DNA from: Fusobacterium varium
GTDB taxonomy: Bacteria; Fusobacteriota; Fusobacteriia; Fusobacteriales; Fusobacteriaceae
Assembly (NCBI GenBank): GCA_002356455.1
Contig: AP017968.1
Location: 1,054,001-1,118,000 of the forward strand
Reading direction: 5' to 3'
Length of the DNA: 64,000 nt
The notes under the pieces were generated by a model that was not told the origin of the DNA, ran no database searches, and saw only the letters and a program-made list of their open reading frames with translations. Numbering within the stretch: position 1 is the first letter of the stretch; every line of letters starts with the position of its first letter. Below, piece after piece: positions 9,242-19,923 of the stretch. Both the position numbers and the translations under genes were made by a program.

Positions 9242-9644
9242 CTGAATTTAGAAATTTAATTTTTTTATGTAAAGATTAATATTTTAAAACCTGATTGTAG
9301 TTTTGGTAAAATTTTATTGAAAAAATTGAATTATAGCAAAAATAAATCTAGTCATTTTAAACAACTTCCCAATAAAACTGATATATGATGTTAGCAAGAG
9401 AGCCCCCAAAGGGTTCTTTTATTTTTATAAGCTGACAATTTTATTTCCTATGCAACCATAGGTAGACAAAAAGTATCAGATAGTTGGTAGTATGGAAAGA
9501 TGGAAAATGATAAAATAAAATACCTTCTGGAAAGAGGAATCCATGAAGTCTGGCAGAATAAAAAATAATTAGAATATTTTACATCTTTAAAATTGATAAT
9601 ATGATTACAGCGTTTTTTCATACCTTACTTTTTAATAATTTCAA
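9242..9644. other. Gene-free stretch with a GC-rich hairpin and possible gene debris
   Basis: There is no convincing gene between nrdJ and recQ. A compact hairpin with a T tail, AGAGCCC-CCAAA-GGGTTCT, lies at 9399-9417 and looks like a terminator for something upstream that is no longer recognisable. A 22-codon open frame at 9500-9568 (MENDKIKYLLERGIHEVW...) has protein-like composition and continues upstream beyond one stop codon (YATIGRQKVSDSW). This suggests the last scrap of a decayed gene. I do not recognise its family. Confidence 0.35.
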
Positions 9645-9653
9645 TGGTATAAT
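9645..9653 (+). promoter_or_regulatory. Extended -10 promoter for recQ
   Basis: TGgTATAAT lies about 38 bases before the preferred recQ start. A weak -35 candidate, TTACTT, stands 17 bases upstream. Confidence 0.5.
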
Positions 9654-9690
9654 AATAGCAAATAATGAATAGATGTTGGTGGAAAAATTA

Positions 9691-11607
9691 ATGAAAAAAG
9701 AAGCTAGAAAACTGCTTAAGGAAATATATGGATATGATGATTTCAGAGATGGACAAAAGGTAATAGTATCTTCAGTTCTTCAGAGAAGAGATACTCTTGG
9801 AGTGATGAGTACTGGAGGGGGAAAATCTATATGTTATCAGATACCAGCTCTTCTTTTTAAAGGAATAACAATAGTCATTTCGCCATTAATTTCTTTAATG
9901 AAAGATCAGGTGGATACTTTAAAACTTCTAGGGGTAAAAAGTGTATATATAAATTCGACTCTCTCTAGAGAAGAATACTCTGATGTAATGTATAAGATAA
10001 GAAGCGGCAATGCAAAGATAATATACATAGCACCTGAACGGCTTGCTAATGAAAAATTTGTATCCTTTATAAAAAAGCTGGATATAGCTATGATAGCTGT
10101 AGATGAGGCACATTGTATTTCGCAATGGGGTCATGATTTTAGAAAAAGTTATTTAGAAATACCTAATTTTGTAAAAAAAATAGGAAAACCAATACAGATG
10201 CTGGCTCTTACAGCAACAGCAACTTCTGAAGTAAGACAAGATATAGAAGAAAAACTTGAAATGAAAAATCCATTCAGTTATGTTGCAGGTTTTGATAGAG
10301 AAAACATCTTTTTTAAAGTAGTAAAAAATGTAGTTGCTGAAGCATACATAGTAGATTATTTAAAAAAAGCTCCTAAAAAATCTGGAATAATTTATGCTTC
10401 TACCAGAAAAGAAGTTGACAGTCTGTATGCTTATCTTGAACTTAGAGAATTCAGTGTTGGAAAATATCATGCAGGACTTACTGAAAAAGAAAGAAAAGAT
10501 TTTCAAGAAAAGTTTATTAGAGATGAGATAAAAATAATGATAGCTACAAATGCATTTGGTATGGGAATAGATAAATCCAATGTAAGATTTGTACTTCACA
10601 GGAATATTCCAAAAGATATGGAAAGTTACTATCAAGAGGCTGGCCGTGCAGGAAGAGATGGAGCTCCTGCTGAAGCAGTTTTAATGTATTTTGAAGAAGA
10701 TGTGGGTACACAGGAATACCTTATAGAAATGAATGAGGAAACTGAAAATAATTTAAAAAAAGAGAAGAGGGAAAAGCTTGATAAGATGGTGGAATATGCT
10801 TATCTTGAAAGTTGCTATAGAGAATATATATTGAAATATTTTGGGGATAAGAGGATAAAAAATTATTGTGGAAAATGTGGGAACTGTAAGTCTTTTAAGA
10901 ATGTTGAAGATCTTACTGTAGAAGCTCAAAAAATACTTTCTTGTATAGGAAGAGCAAAGGAAAGTATAGGAATATCTACTTTAACAAATATACTTGTAGG
11001 GAAATCAGATACCAAAATGGATAAAAAGGAATATCATAAATTATCTACTTTTGGAATAATGCAGGAAAGAGAAAGGAATTGGATTGAAGAATTTATAAAT
11101 TTTTTAATATCAGATGGATATTTAGAACAAAGTGCAGGGAGTTTTCCGGTTCTCAGGCTCAATGAGAGGGCAAGAAGAGTTTTAAAAAACGAAATTGCTG
11201 TTTTCAGAAGAGTAGATGAAAAAGTGACATTTGATTATTATGAAGATCCATTATTTGAAAATTTGAATCAACTAAGAAACAAAATAGCTGAAAAAGAAAA
11301 AGTAGCCCCATATATAGTATTTTCAGATTTGACATTAATGGAGCTAGCAGAGAAAAAACCTAAAAATAGATGGGATATGTTGAAAATAAGAGGAATAGGA
11401 AATCAAAAATTTAAAAACTATGGAGAAGAATTTTTAAAAGTTATAAATAGTTTTTCAGATGAAGACATGGAGGTTATCAGACTGGAGAGTATGGTTGAAG
11501 ATAAATATCTGGAGGAATCTAAACTGGAAGACTTAAAAAATAAATTACAAATAAATATAAATACAGAAAGATTAAGAGAAATTTTAATTAAGTCATTATT
11601 TAGTTAG
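9691..11607 (+). CDS. recQ: ATP-dependent DNA helicase RecQ
   Basis: A 638-residue superfamily 2 helicase, unwinding DNA 3' to 5' for recombination and repair. Visible in order: the RecQ motif 0 region (GYDDFRDGQ), Walker A STGGGKS, the DEAH box in VDEAHCISQWGHDF, motif VI QEAGRAGRDG, and the four-cysteine zinc site (C in LESCYREY, then CGKCGNC). A C-terminal HRDC domain (about LRNKIAEKEKVAPY to RGIGNQKFKNYG) is also present. GGTGG stands 8 bases before the ATG at 9691. An in-frame ATG at 9673 has no ribosome site, so the shorter start is preferred. It ends 18 bases before the macroglobulin gene and is probably its upstream operon partner. Confidence 0.95.
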   Translation: MKKEARKLLKEIYGYDDFRDGQKVIVSSVLQRRDTLGVMSTGGGKSICYQIPALLFKGITIVISPLISLMKDQVDTLKLLGVKSVYINSTLSREEYSDVMYKIRSGNAKIIYIAPERLANEKFVSFIKKLDIAMIAVDEAHCISQWGHDFRKSYLEIPNFVKKIGKPIQMLALTATATSEVRQDIEEKLEMKNPFSYVAGFDRENIFFKVVKNVVAEAYIVDYLKKAPKKSGIIYASTRKEVDSLYAYLELREFSVGKYHAGLTEKERKDFQEKFIRDEIKIMIATNAFGMGIDKSNVRFVLHRNIPKDMESYYQEAGRAGRDGAPAEAVLMYFEEDVGTQEYLIEMNEETENNLKKEKREKLDKMVEYAYLESCYREYILKYFGDKRIKNYCGKCGNCKSFKNVEDLTVEAQKILSCIGRAKESIGISTLTNILVGKSDTKMDKKEYHKLSTFGIMQERERNWIEEFINFLISDGYLEQSAGSFPVLRLNERARRVLKNEIAVFRRVDEKVTFDYYEDPLFENLNQLRNKIAEKEKVAPYIVFSDLTLMELAEKKPKNRWDMLKIRGIGNQKFKNYGEEFLKVINSFSDEDMEVIRLESMVEDKYLEESKLEDLKNKLQININTERLREILIKSLFS

Positions 11608-11625
11608 AACATTAAGGAGGTTACA

Positions 11626-14600
11626 ATGAAAAAAATATTGGCATTTCTTGTTTTATTGACTATGCTTGGATGCAATGGGGGAGATAAGACAACAGGACAA
11701 ACGACTGAAGCAGAAAAGACAACTGAGGCAGTAAAAACAGAAAGTGTGGTGGTGTCTCCACCATCAAAAGAGACAGAGTTGAAAATCTTGGAAGTATCAA
11801 CTTCGTCGGGGGAAAAACCTAATATTGAAATAACTCTTTCTGACGAAATAGGACTTAATAGTGATATAGATGCATATATAAAAGTTGATGGTGAAACAGG
11901 TTATGACATCATCAAAATGAAAAATAAAATAGTTATAAAAGGGGATTTTTATACTGGCGAAACTTATCAGATAGAAATTTTGAAAGGGTTAAAATCTAAA
12001 AATGGAATTGTATTAAAAGAAAATTTTAGTACAACTGTAGTTTTTAAAGAAATAGAACCTAAAATAGCTTTTTCAAATGAAGGAATAATTCTTCCAGCTG
12101 TGAATGATAAGAGAATAAGTTTTAAATCTCTTAATGTAAAAAAAGTAAATGTAAAAGTTAAGAAAGTTTATGAAAATAATACAACTCAATTTTTACAGAA
12201 TCTTGTATTTAAGGGAAATGGAAATGTATTTAATTATTCACTTCAAGGAGATTTTTATAGAATAGGAGATGTTCTTTTTGAAAAAGAATATGAATTAAAT
12301 AATCTTAAAAATAAATGGATTCAAACTGAAATTGAATTGGGTAATCTTGTAGATTATAAAGGATTTTTTATAGTGGAATTATCATTTAATAAAGATGGAA
12401 TAGATTATACTTTTCCTGAAGGAGTAGAAAGCTGGCAGCAATATAGTTTCTTTGAAAATAATGGTAAAATAGGAAAAGTAATTTTACTTTCAGATATGGG
12501 AATTTTAGCACAGAAGACTAAAGATCAATATTTGGTGACTGTGACTAATGTTGCAAAAAACAGTGTTGTAAAAGGTGCCAAAGTAAAGGCAGTAACTCTG
12601 AATAATCAGCTGATAGAAGAAAAAACTACCAATGAAAATGGGGAAGTAACTTTTGATGGAAAAGATCAGATTTTTTATATTATCAGTGAATTAGGAGAAG
12701 AAAAATCTATATTAAAATTAAATGATTCTCGTTTATCATATGATGGTTTTGCTGTAGACGGTATATATGCAACTGAAGGTGTAAAAAGTTTTATGTACAC
12801 AGACAGAGGAATATACAGACCTGGAGATGATATATATCTTTCTATAATTGCCAGAAATGCAGATAATAATTTTCCTGAAAATCATCCAGTTAAATTAAAT
12901 ATTTACACTCCAACAGGGAAAAAATTTGTAGAAAATCATATTTTAAATGATGGGAAAAATGGATTCTATACATATTCTTTCAAGACTAATTTAGATTCTG
13001 AAACTGGTATCTGGAGAGTAGATGCTCAAGTGGGAAGTACTACATTCAGAAAGGATATTCCTGTAGAAACTATAGTTCCATATAAAATAAAAGTTGATGT
13101 TGATGCACCTAAAGTGGTGGATATAAATGAAAATGGCAATTTTGAAGTAAAAGTTGCTTCTGATTATCTCTTTGGTGCACCTGGAAGTGACCTTAGATTT
13201 AATAGTGAATTACAGATAAGAGAAGAAAATGTAAGATTTGAAAAATTCAAAAATTATACTTTTACAAATCCTACATCGTATAATTTTTATCATAGAGATT
13301 ATAAAGAAGGAACATTAAATAGTGAAGGAAAAGGAACTATCAATTTTGATATTGCTAAAGTTACTCCTAAAAATATAAATTTAACAGGAATTATCACTAC
13401 TAAAGTATTGGAAACAAGTGGAAGACCTGTTTTAGACAGAAGTGTTGTAACATTGAAAAAATTTGATACATATATAGGAATGGAAATTCCATCTGACAGA
13501 TATATGAAGAGTGGAGATAAAGTAAATCTTCAAGTCATAGCAGTATCAAGTGATGGAGATAAACTTGTTCCAGGAAGAAAAATGAAATATAGAATATACA
13601 AGAATGAATATTCTTGGTGGTGGGATTATAATGATTATGGAAGTTTCCTAAAATCAATAAAAACAGATACTAATACTACTTTTGTTCATGAACAGGAGTT
13701 CGTATCAGGGGATAAACCATATATTATAGACTATCCAATAGATGGAACAGGAGAAATATTTGTAGAAGTTGAAGACTTAGAAACTGAACAAAGTACTGGA
13801 GTAAATCTTTATGTAAGTACTTGGATGGATCCTAGTGTAAGTAAAAAAGTGGATAAACTTAAAATGGAAACTGATAAAAAATCTTACAATATAGGAGAAA
13901 AAGCTAAGATTATATATGAAGGAGAAAAGGGAGCTAAAGCTCTTATAACTATAGAAAAATCTGGTCAAATAGTAAAAAGATATTGGAAAGATGTTAATGA
14001 CATCAAAAATGAAGAAGAAATAGAAGTTACTGAAGGAATGTTCCCTAATGCTTATGTAAGTATTTCTTTATTCCAAGATTATAATAATTTTACAAATGAC
14101 AGACCATTAAGACTATATGGTGCAGTGCCTTTAATGGTAAAAAATGAAGCAACTAAACTTAATTTAGAATTGAATACACCAAAAGAATTAAGACCAAATG
14201 AAAAATTTAGTGTAAAAGTTAAAAATAAAGCTGGTACACAAATGGAATATACAGTAGCAGTAGTAGATGAAGGACTTTTAGATATAACAGCATTCAAAAC
14301 TCCAGACCCTTGGAATTATTTTTATCAAAAAGAAGCTCTTCAAATAATGGCTTATGATAACTATAACGAGATTATAGGAAAAACTTTTGGAGAAGTGCAT
14401 CAGGTATTGAAGACTGGAGGAGGAGAGTTCCTAGCTGAAATGTCAGCAATGGATAAATCCAGAAATAAACAGATGGGACTTGAAGAGGCTCAAAGATTTA
14501 AACCAGTGGCAATGTTTAAAGGTGTTCTTACTACTAATGATAAAGGAGAAGGAGAAGTAGAATTTACAATGCCTAATTATATGGGGTCTGTAAGAGTCAT

Positions 14601-16482
14601 GGTAATTGGAGCAGATAAGGGAATGTATGGAAAAGCTGAATCTACAATTACTGTAAAAGCTCCAATAGTTATGAATGCTTCACTTCCAAGAACATTAAAG
14701 GTTGGAGATGAATTTAAAGTTCCAGTAGAAATTTTTGCTTTGGAAGATGGACTTGGTGAAATAACTGTAAGTATTAATTTCAATGGAGAAACAAAAACTG
14801 AGAAATTTACTTTGAAAAACAAAGAAAAGAAGATAGTATATTTTACAGAAAAAGTTCCAAATAAAATAGGAGCAGATAAAATAACTATAAATGCAAAATC
14901 TAATAAATATAGTTATGAAGAAGTTACTGATATAGATATAAATTCAAATAATCCATATATTTATTTGAATGACATAAAAACTGTGCCAGGTGGAAAAAAA
15001 GTTACATTCAATGCACCAAAAGATTCAATAGAAGGAAGTGTAGAAAGTACATTGACTATATCAAGTTCACCTATACTGGCTATAGATCAAAGACTTAAAT
15101 GGCTTATCAGATATCCATATGGATGTGCAGAGCAGACTACATCAAGTGTACTTCCTCAATTATTTATAAAAGAATTATCTTCTGAAAATGCTTTTGATAA
15201 AAAGAGAATAACTGCAAATATTAATTCAGGTATCTCTAGATTATCAAAATTCCAGCTTTATGATGGTTCGTTTACATACTGGCCAGGAAATAGAGATGCA
15301 GATTTATGGGTAACTAATTATATCGGACAATTTTTAATAAGTGCTAAAGAAAATGGATACTATGTACCTGAAGATATGTACAGCAGATGGCTTGATTTCA
15401 GTAAGAAACAAAGTAAAATAGTAGGAGGAGATTTAGATAGAAAAGCATATACTTTATATCTGCTGGCATCAGCTGGTTCTCCTGAAATAAGTGAAATGAA
15501 TCTTATATATGAAAATTACATGGGAAGCCTTTCTATAACAAGTAAATGGTATATGGCAGCAGCATATAAACTGATTGGTGAGGATAAGATGGCAGTAAAT
15601 ATTGCTGGTTCACTTCCAATAACTGTACCTGAATATGATTATGATTACTATAGATATTCTTATGGTTCTAATTTAAGAGATAAAGCTATTGTACTTGGTG
15701 CATATTATAAAGTATATGGAAAAATAGAAGAAAAATTATACAATGATATACTTCAGGCACTTCAATCTCAAAGCTGGCTGTCTACTCAAAGTACAGGATA
15801 TTCTTTGATGACTATAGCTGAAATGGTAAAATCAGGAGCTAAAGAAGAAGTATCTGGAACCATAGAAATAGATGGACAGTTAAAAAGATTTACAACTAAA
15901 AATGGAACTTACACAGAATCAGTTTCTGATAAAGTGAAAGATATTAAAATAGTTTCTGGCAATTCAAAAGATATGTTTGTTAATTTCTATTGGGAAGGAG
16001 TTCCTGTAAATTATGAGGGAGAAAATATTGCTAAAAATATCAAGATAGAAAGAAAATTCTATGATATAAATGGAGTAGAAATAGATCCTAAATCTTTAAC
16101 TTCAGGAACAACATTCTGGTTAGAGGTAAAAGTACTGCCTGCTGATAATGTAAGAGGATATTTTTATATCAATGAAGTAGCATTGACACAGGTTCTTCCT
16201 ACAGGTTGGGAAATAGAAAATGTAAGAGCATTGAAACAGCAGTATCCAGAATGGATAAAAACTAAAATGGCAAATACTAATATAGATTATGAAGATATCA
16301 GAGATGACAGAGTAATGTGGTTCTTTGACTTCAATAATTACAGCAGAACAGGAAACAGCTTCTTTATCAAAGTGAATACTGTAACAGTAGGAAAATATAA
16401 ATTTCCAGGAACTATGGCAGAAGCTATGTATGATAAAAATTATGAAGCTTACTTAAAAGGATTTGAAGTAGAGGTTAAATAA
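11626..16482 (+). CDS. Bacterial alpha-2-macroglobulin, thioester-containing lipoprotein
   Basis: A 1618-residue exported lipoprotein. The N-terminal signal ends in the lipobox LTMLGC with Cys16 as the lipidation site, and a Thr/Glu-rich linker follows. The body has repeated beta-rich macroglobulin domains, the TDRGIYRPGD block typical of the family, and the thioester motif GCAEQ (Cys1167, Gln1170), in turn followed by the alpha-helical thioester domain. In E. coli YfhM-type proteins the thioester covalently traps attacking proteases after bait-region cleavage. The stop codon overlaps the pbpC start by one base (TAATG), reproducing the widespread pairing with PBP1C, which is thought to repair peptidoglycan where the envelope is breached. 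It has an AAGGAGG ribosome site. Confidence 0.94.
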   Translation: MKKILAFLVLLTMLGCNGGDKTTGQTTEAEKTTEAVKTESVVVSPPSKETELKILEVSTSSGEKPNIEITLSDEIGLNSDIDAYIKVDGETGYDIIKMKNKIVIKGDFYTGETYQIEILKGLKSKNGIVLKENFSTTVVFKEIEPKIAFSNEGIILPAVNDKRISFKSLNVKKVNVKVKKVYENNTTQFLQNLVFKGNGNVFNYSLQGDFYRIGDVLFEKEYELNNLKNKWIQTEIELGNLVDYKGFFIVELSFNKDGIDYTFPEGVESWQQYSFFENNGKIGKVILLSDMGILAQKTKDQYLVTVTNVAKNSVVKGAKVKAVTLNNQLIEEKTTNENGEVTFDGKDQIFYIISELGEEKSILKLNDSRLSYDGFAVDGIYATEGVKSFMYTDRGIYRPGDDIYLSIIARNADNNFPENHPVKLNIYTPTGKKFVENHILNDGKNGFYTYSFKTNLDSETGIWRVDAQVGSTTFRKDIPVETIVPYKIKVDVDAPKVVDINENGNFEVKVASDYLFGAPGSDLRFNSELQIREENVRFEKFKNYTFTNPTSYNFYHRDYKEGTLNSEGKGTINFDIAKVTPKNINLTGIITTKVLETSGRPVLDRSVVTLKKFDTYIGMEIPSDRYMKSGDKVNLQVIAVSSDGDKLVPGRKMKYRIYKNEYSWWWDYNDYGSFLKSIKTDTNTTFVHEQEFVSGDKPYIIDYPIDGTGEIFVEVEDLETEQSTGVNLYVSTWMDPSVSKKVDKLKMETDKKSYNIGEKAKIIYEGEKGAKALITIEKSGQIVKRYWKDVNDIKNEEEIEVTEGMFPNAYVSISLFQDYNNFTNDRPLRLYGAVPLMVKNEATKLNLELNTPKELRPNEKFSVKVKNKAGTQMEYTVAVVDEGLLDITAFKTPDPWNYFYQKEALQIMAYDNYNEIIGKTFGEVHQVLKTGGGEFLAEMSAMDKSRNKQMGLEEAQRFKPVAMFKGVLTTNDKGEGEVEFTMPNYMGSVRVMVIGADKGMYGKAESTITVKAPIVMNASLPRTLKVGDEFKVPVEIFALEDGLGEITVSINFNGETKTEKFTLKNKEKKIVYFTEKVPNKIGADKITINAKSNKYSYEEVTDIDINSNNPYIYLNDIKTVPGGKKVTFNAPKDSIEGSVESTLTISSSPILAIDQRLKWLIRYPYGCAEQTTSSVLPQLFIKELSSENAFDKKRITANINSGISRLSKFQLYDGSFTYWPGNRDADLWVTNYIGQFLISAKENGYYVPEDMYSRWLDFSKKQSKIVGGDLDRKAYTLYLLASAGSPEISEMNLIYENYMGSLSITSKWYMAAAYKLIGEDKMAVNIAGSLPITVPEYDYDYYRYSYGSNLRDKAIVLGAYYKVYGKIEEKLYNDILQALQSQSWLSTQSTGYSLMTIAEMVKSGAKEEVSGTIEIDGQLKRFTTKNGTYTESVSDKVKDIKIVSGNSKDMFVNFYWEGVPVNYEGENIAKNIKIERKFYDINGVEIDPKSLTSGTTFWLEVKVLPADNVRGYFYINEVALTQVLPTGWEIENVRALKQQYPEWIKTKMANTNIDYEDIRDDRVMWFFDFNNYSRTGNSFFIKVNTVTVGKYKFPGTMAEAMYDKNYEAYLKGFEVEVK

Positions 16483-18758
16483 TGAAAAAAAGATATCTGA
16501 TATTTTCAGGGATTGTCCTAAGTGGAATTTTATTTACTTCATGGACATATTTGAAATATGATACTAAAAAGATACAGAGTGCATTTGAAGATAGATATAG
16601 TCAGGTAGTATTAGATGATAAAGATGATATTCTAGGAGTCTATCTCAATAAAAATGAACAATGGCATTTGAAAAGTACAGATAAAATACCTGAAAAATTA
16701 AGAGAAGCAGTTTTGAATTATGAAGATAAAAATTTCTATTCTCATAGGGGAGTAGATATGAAAGCAATAGTCAGAGCTGTGAGAGACAATGTACTTCAGA
16801 GGAGAAGAACAGGGGCAAGTACTGTAACTATGCAGGTGGCAAAAGTTCTTGAACCGAAACAAAGGAGCTATTTTAATAAATACAGAGAGATGATTCATGC
16901 AGTGAAAATAGAAAGAGAATTCACTAAAGATGAAATTCTATCAATGTATTTGAATAACGCTCCTTATGGTGGAAATATTGTAGGCTATAAAACAGCATCA
17001 CTTCTATACTTTCAAAAAAATCCAAATGAACTTACTTGGGCAGAGGGAGCACTGTTAGCAGTGCTCCCTAATTCGCCTGGGCTTATGCATGTGGAAAGAA
17101 ACAGAGATAGGCTTATAAATAAAAGAAATGCTCTTTTGAAAAAATTACTTGAAAGAGGAGTTATTGATGAAAGACAGTATACTTTATCAAAAATGGAACC
17201 TATTCCAGAAAAAAGATATAGATTTAAATCACTTGCTCCTCATCTTACAAGAAGATTAACACAGGAGAGCAGTGAAAAAATAATCAGCAGTACCATTAAT
17301 AGCCAGCTACAAGAAAAAATAGAAAAGGTTGTAAAAGATTATTCTGAATATTTAAGAAGTGAAGGAATAGGAAATGCAGCTGTATTAGTAGTAGATAACA
17401 AAACTTATGAAGTAAAAGTATATATAGGCTCACAAAATTTTTATGATTTTTCTACCAATGGACAGGTTGATGGAATAGTAGCTAAAAGATCGCCAGGTTC
17501 TGTTTTAAAGCCATTCCTTTATGCTCTGGCAATAGATGAAGGGATAGCTACTCCAGAATCAAAAATACCTGATATTCCATTATATTTTTCAAATTTCAGT
17601 CCTCAAAATGCCAGCAAAAAATATTATGGTTTGATCGAAATGAGGGAGGCACTTATAAAATCATTAAATATTCCATTTGTATCATTATTGAAGGAATATA
17701 AAGATGAGAAATTTTTTTATTTTTTGAAAGAAGTTTTAGATTTTAAAGATAGTGATCCTTCAAGATATGGACTTTCACTTATACTTGGAACTAAGGAACT
17801 CAGTGTGGAAAATATAGCAAAACTATATACAGGACTGGGAAATTATGGTAATTTTAAAGATCTTAAATATATAAGAGATGGACATGAAGAAAAAGGAAAC
17901 CAGTTGATATCAAGAGGGTCAGCTTATCTTACATTAGATACAATAAGGCAGTTGGAAAGACCAGGGCTTGAAAGTATGTATAGAGAAAAAAATCCTGTTT
18001 CATGGAAAACAGGAACAAGTTATGGAAGAAGGGATGGATGGGCAGCTGGAGTTACTCCAGACTGGACAGTAGTAGTCTGGGTAGGAAATTTTACAGGTGA
18101 AAGCAACAGTAATTTGTCAGGAGTAGTCAGTGCAGGAAAACTTTTATTTAATGTATTCAATACTTTGCCAAAGAAAACAGCTTTATTCAAGCTGTCAGAA
18201 GAAGATTTTGAAATCATAGAAATAGATAGAGAAACTGGGTATAGAATGAAATTTGATGTGCCATCAAAAGAAATAATTTATCCTAAAGGAGCGAAACCTT
18301 TAAAACATTCACCATATTATAAGAAAGTTTTTTTAAACAAGTATGGAGAAGAAATAGATTCAAGAAGTGAAGACTTTACTGAAAGACAAGAAAAAGTAGT
18401 GCTTAACTATCCTATTGAAATAATAAACTATTTCATAAGGCAGAATATGGATGTATCAAATATTTTTAGTAGCAAAATCAAAGAAAAAAGTGTAAAATTC
18501 ATATATCCAATTAATAAATTAAAAATAGTTATACCAAAAGATTTTGATGGAGAAAAAAGTGTTATAGTAAAAGTGGCAAATGTAAAAAAACAGAATCTTT
18601 ATTGGTATATAAATAAAGAATACATAGGAAGAGACAGAGATAGAGAAAAGAGCCTCTCTTTAAAAGAGGGAGAATATGAATTAACAGTAGTTGCTGAAAA
18701 TGGTGAAACAGAAAAAGTAAAGTTTGAAATAGTGAAAAACAGAGCAGGAAGGAAGTAA
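16482..18758 (+). CDS. pbpC: Penicillin-binding protein 1C
   Basis: A 758-residue bifunctional peptidoglycan synthase with one N-terminal membrane anchor (residues about 5-22). The transglycosylase domain shows EDKNFYSHRGVD with the catalytic glutamate and the TGASTVTMQVAK block. The transpeptidase domain has the three signature boxes: SVLK near residue 340, SLN, and KTGTS near residue 509. A C-terminal BiPBP_C-type beta domain ends the protein. It overlaps the macroglobulin gene by one base, so the two products are made together. The gene is followed within two bases by a Lol-type permease, which could sort the macroglobulin lipoprotein. Confidence 0.94.
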   Translation: MKKRYLIFSGIVLSGILFTSWTYLKYDTKKIQSAFEDRYSQVVLDDKDDILGVYLNKNEQWHLKSTDKIPEKLREAVLNYEDKNFYSHRGVDMKAIVRAVRDNVLQRRRTGASTVTMQVAKVLEPKQRSYFNKYREMIHAVKIEREFTKDEILSMYLNNAPYGGNIVGYKTASLLYFQKNPNELTWAEGALLAVLPNSPGLMHVERNRDRLINKRNALLKKLLERGVIDERQYTLSKMEPIPEKRYRFKSLAPHLTRRLTQESSEKIISSTINSQLQEKIEKVVKDYSEYLRSEGIGNAAVLVVDNKTYEVKVYIGSQNFYDFSTNGQVDGIVAKRSPGSVLKPFLYALAIDEGIATPESKIPDIPLYFSNFSPQNASKKYYGLIEMREALIKSLNIPFVSLLKEYKDEKFFYFLKEVLDFKDSDPSRYGLSLILGTKELSVENIAKLYTGLGNYGNFKDLKYIRDGHEEKGNQLISRGSAYLTLDTIRQLERPGLESMYREKNPVSWKTGTSYGRRDGWAAGVTPDWTVVVWVGNFTGESNSNLSGVVSAGKLLFNVFNTLPKKTALFKLSEEDFEIIEIDRETGYRMKFDVPSKEIIYPKGAKPLKHSPYYKKVFLNKYGEEIDSRSEDFTERQEKVVLNYPIEIINYFIRQNMDVSNIFSSKIKEKSVKFIYPINKLKIVIPKDFDGEKSVIVKVANVKKQNLYWYINKEYIGRDRDREKSLSLKEGEYELTVVAENGETEKVKFEIVKNRAGRK

Positions 18759-18759
18759 A

Positions 18760-19923
18760 ATGGTAGAGTTTTTTATAGCAAAGAAACATATATTTGAGAG
18801 AAAAAGGCAAAGTCTTATCTCAACTTTAGGAATAGCAATTGGAATAATAGTTTTAATAGTTTCTATTGGAATAGCCAATGGATTAGATAAGAATATGATA
18901 AGCAGTATTCTCTCTATGACAAGCCATGTATTAGTAGAAAATGGAGATAAATTATCAGATTATAATGACTTGAAAGAAAGAATAGAAAAGATTTCTGGAG
19001 TAAAGGGAGCCGTTCCCAGCATAGAAACACAGGGTATCTTCAAATATAATGGAATATATGGAGGATACATATCAGGAGTAAAGATAGAAGGCTTTGATTT
19101 AGAAAGTGCTAAAAAAGCTATGGATTTGGATAAAAAAATTGTAGAAGGAAGCATTTCTCCTGATAAAATGGATGGAGTCCTTATAGGAAAAGAGCTATTT
19201 AAAAATATTGGAGCTTCTCTTGGAGATGAAGTAACAATAATATCATCAGAAAATAAAGAGATAAAATTTAAGATAGAGGGAGTATTTCAAAGTGGATATT
19301 ATGATTATGATATAAATATGATAATACTTCCATTGAAAGCTGCTCAATATCTTGTATATAGTGGTGATACTGTAAATAAGATAGATGTAACATTAAATGA
19401 TCCATACAAAGCCCCAGAAGTTGCAGATAAAATAATGGCTGAAACCAAAATATTTTCAAGAACATGGGGAGATCTCAACAGAAATCTTCTTTCTGCCTTA
19501 TCATTGGAAAAAACTGTTATGATAATGGTATTTTCTTTAATAGTAATAATAGCAGGGTTTGTAGTGTGGGTAACATTGAATATGCTTGTAAGGGAAAAAA
19601 TAAAAGATATAGGAATAATGAGATCAATGGGATTTTCAAGAAAAAGTATAATGAAGATTTTTCTTATCCAAGGAATGCTTTTGGGAATAGCAGGAATAAT
19701 AATAGGAACAATCATTGCTCTATGCTTCTTATGGTATATAAAAAATTATACATTAGCTTTTATAACTTCTATATATTATCTGACGAAGATACCTGTTGAA
19801 ATATCAGTTAAAGAAATAGGAGCAATAATCGGAGCTAACATAGGAATAATTTTTGTATCAAGTGTGTTTCCAGCATACAGAGCAGCTAGGATGGAGACTG
19901 TGGAGGCATTGAGACATGAGTAG
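18760..19923 (+). CDS. Lipoprotein-releasing ABC transporter permease (LolC/LolE type)
   Basis: A 387-residue permease with the MacB/FtsX/LolE layout: one N-terminal membrane helix (about 20-42), a large periplasmic domain (about 45-250), and three C-terminal helices ending in the [18 protein letters not shown] tail. With LolD it would extract lipoproteins from the inner membrane and hand them on for outer-membrane delivery. A single permease gene is present, so the complex is probably a homodimer (LolF-like) or pairs with another subunit elsewhere. It begins two bases after pbpC and overlaps lolD by eight bases. Its position behind a lipoprotein gene supports a sorting role. Confidence 0.88.
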   Translation: MVEFFIAKKHIFERKRQSLISTLGIAIGIIVLIVSIGIANGLDKNMISSILSMTSHVLVENGDKLSDYNDLKERIEKISGVKGAVPSIETQGIFKYNGIYGGYISGVKIEGFDLESAKKAMDLDKKIVEGSISPDKMDGVLIGKELFKNIGASLGDEVTIISSENKEIKFKIEGVFQSGYYDYDINMIILPLKAAQYLVYSGDTVNKIDVTLNDPYKAPEVADKIMAETKIFSRTWGDLNRNLLSALSLEKTVMIMVFSLIVIIAGFVVWVTLNMLVREKIKDIGIMRSMGFSRKSIMKIFLIQGMLLGIAGIIIGTIIALCFLWYIKNYTLAFITSIYYLTKIPVEISVKEIGAIIGANIGIIFVSSVFPAYRAARMETVEALRHE

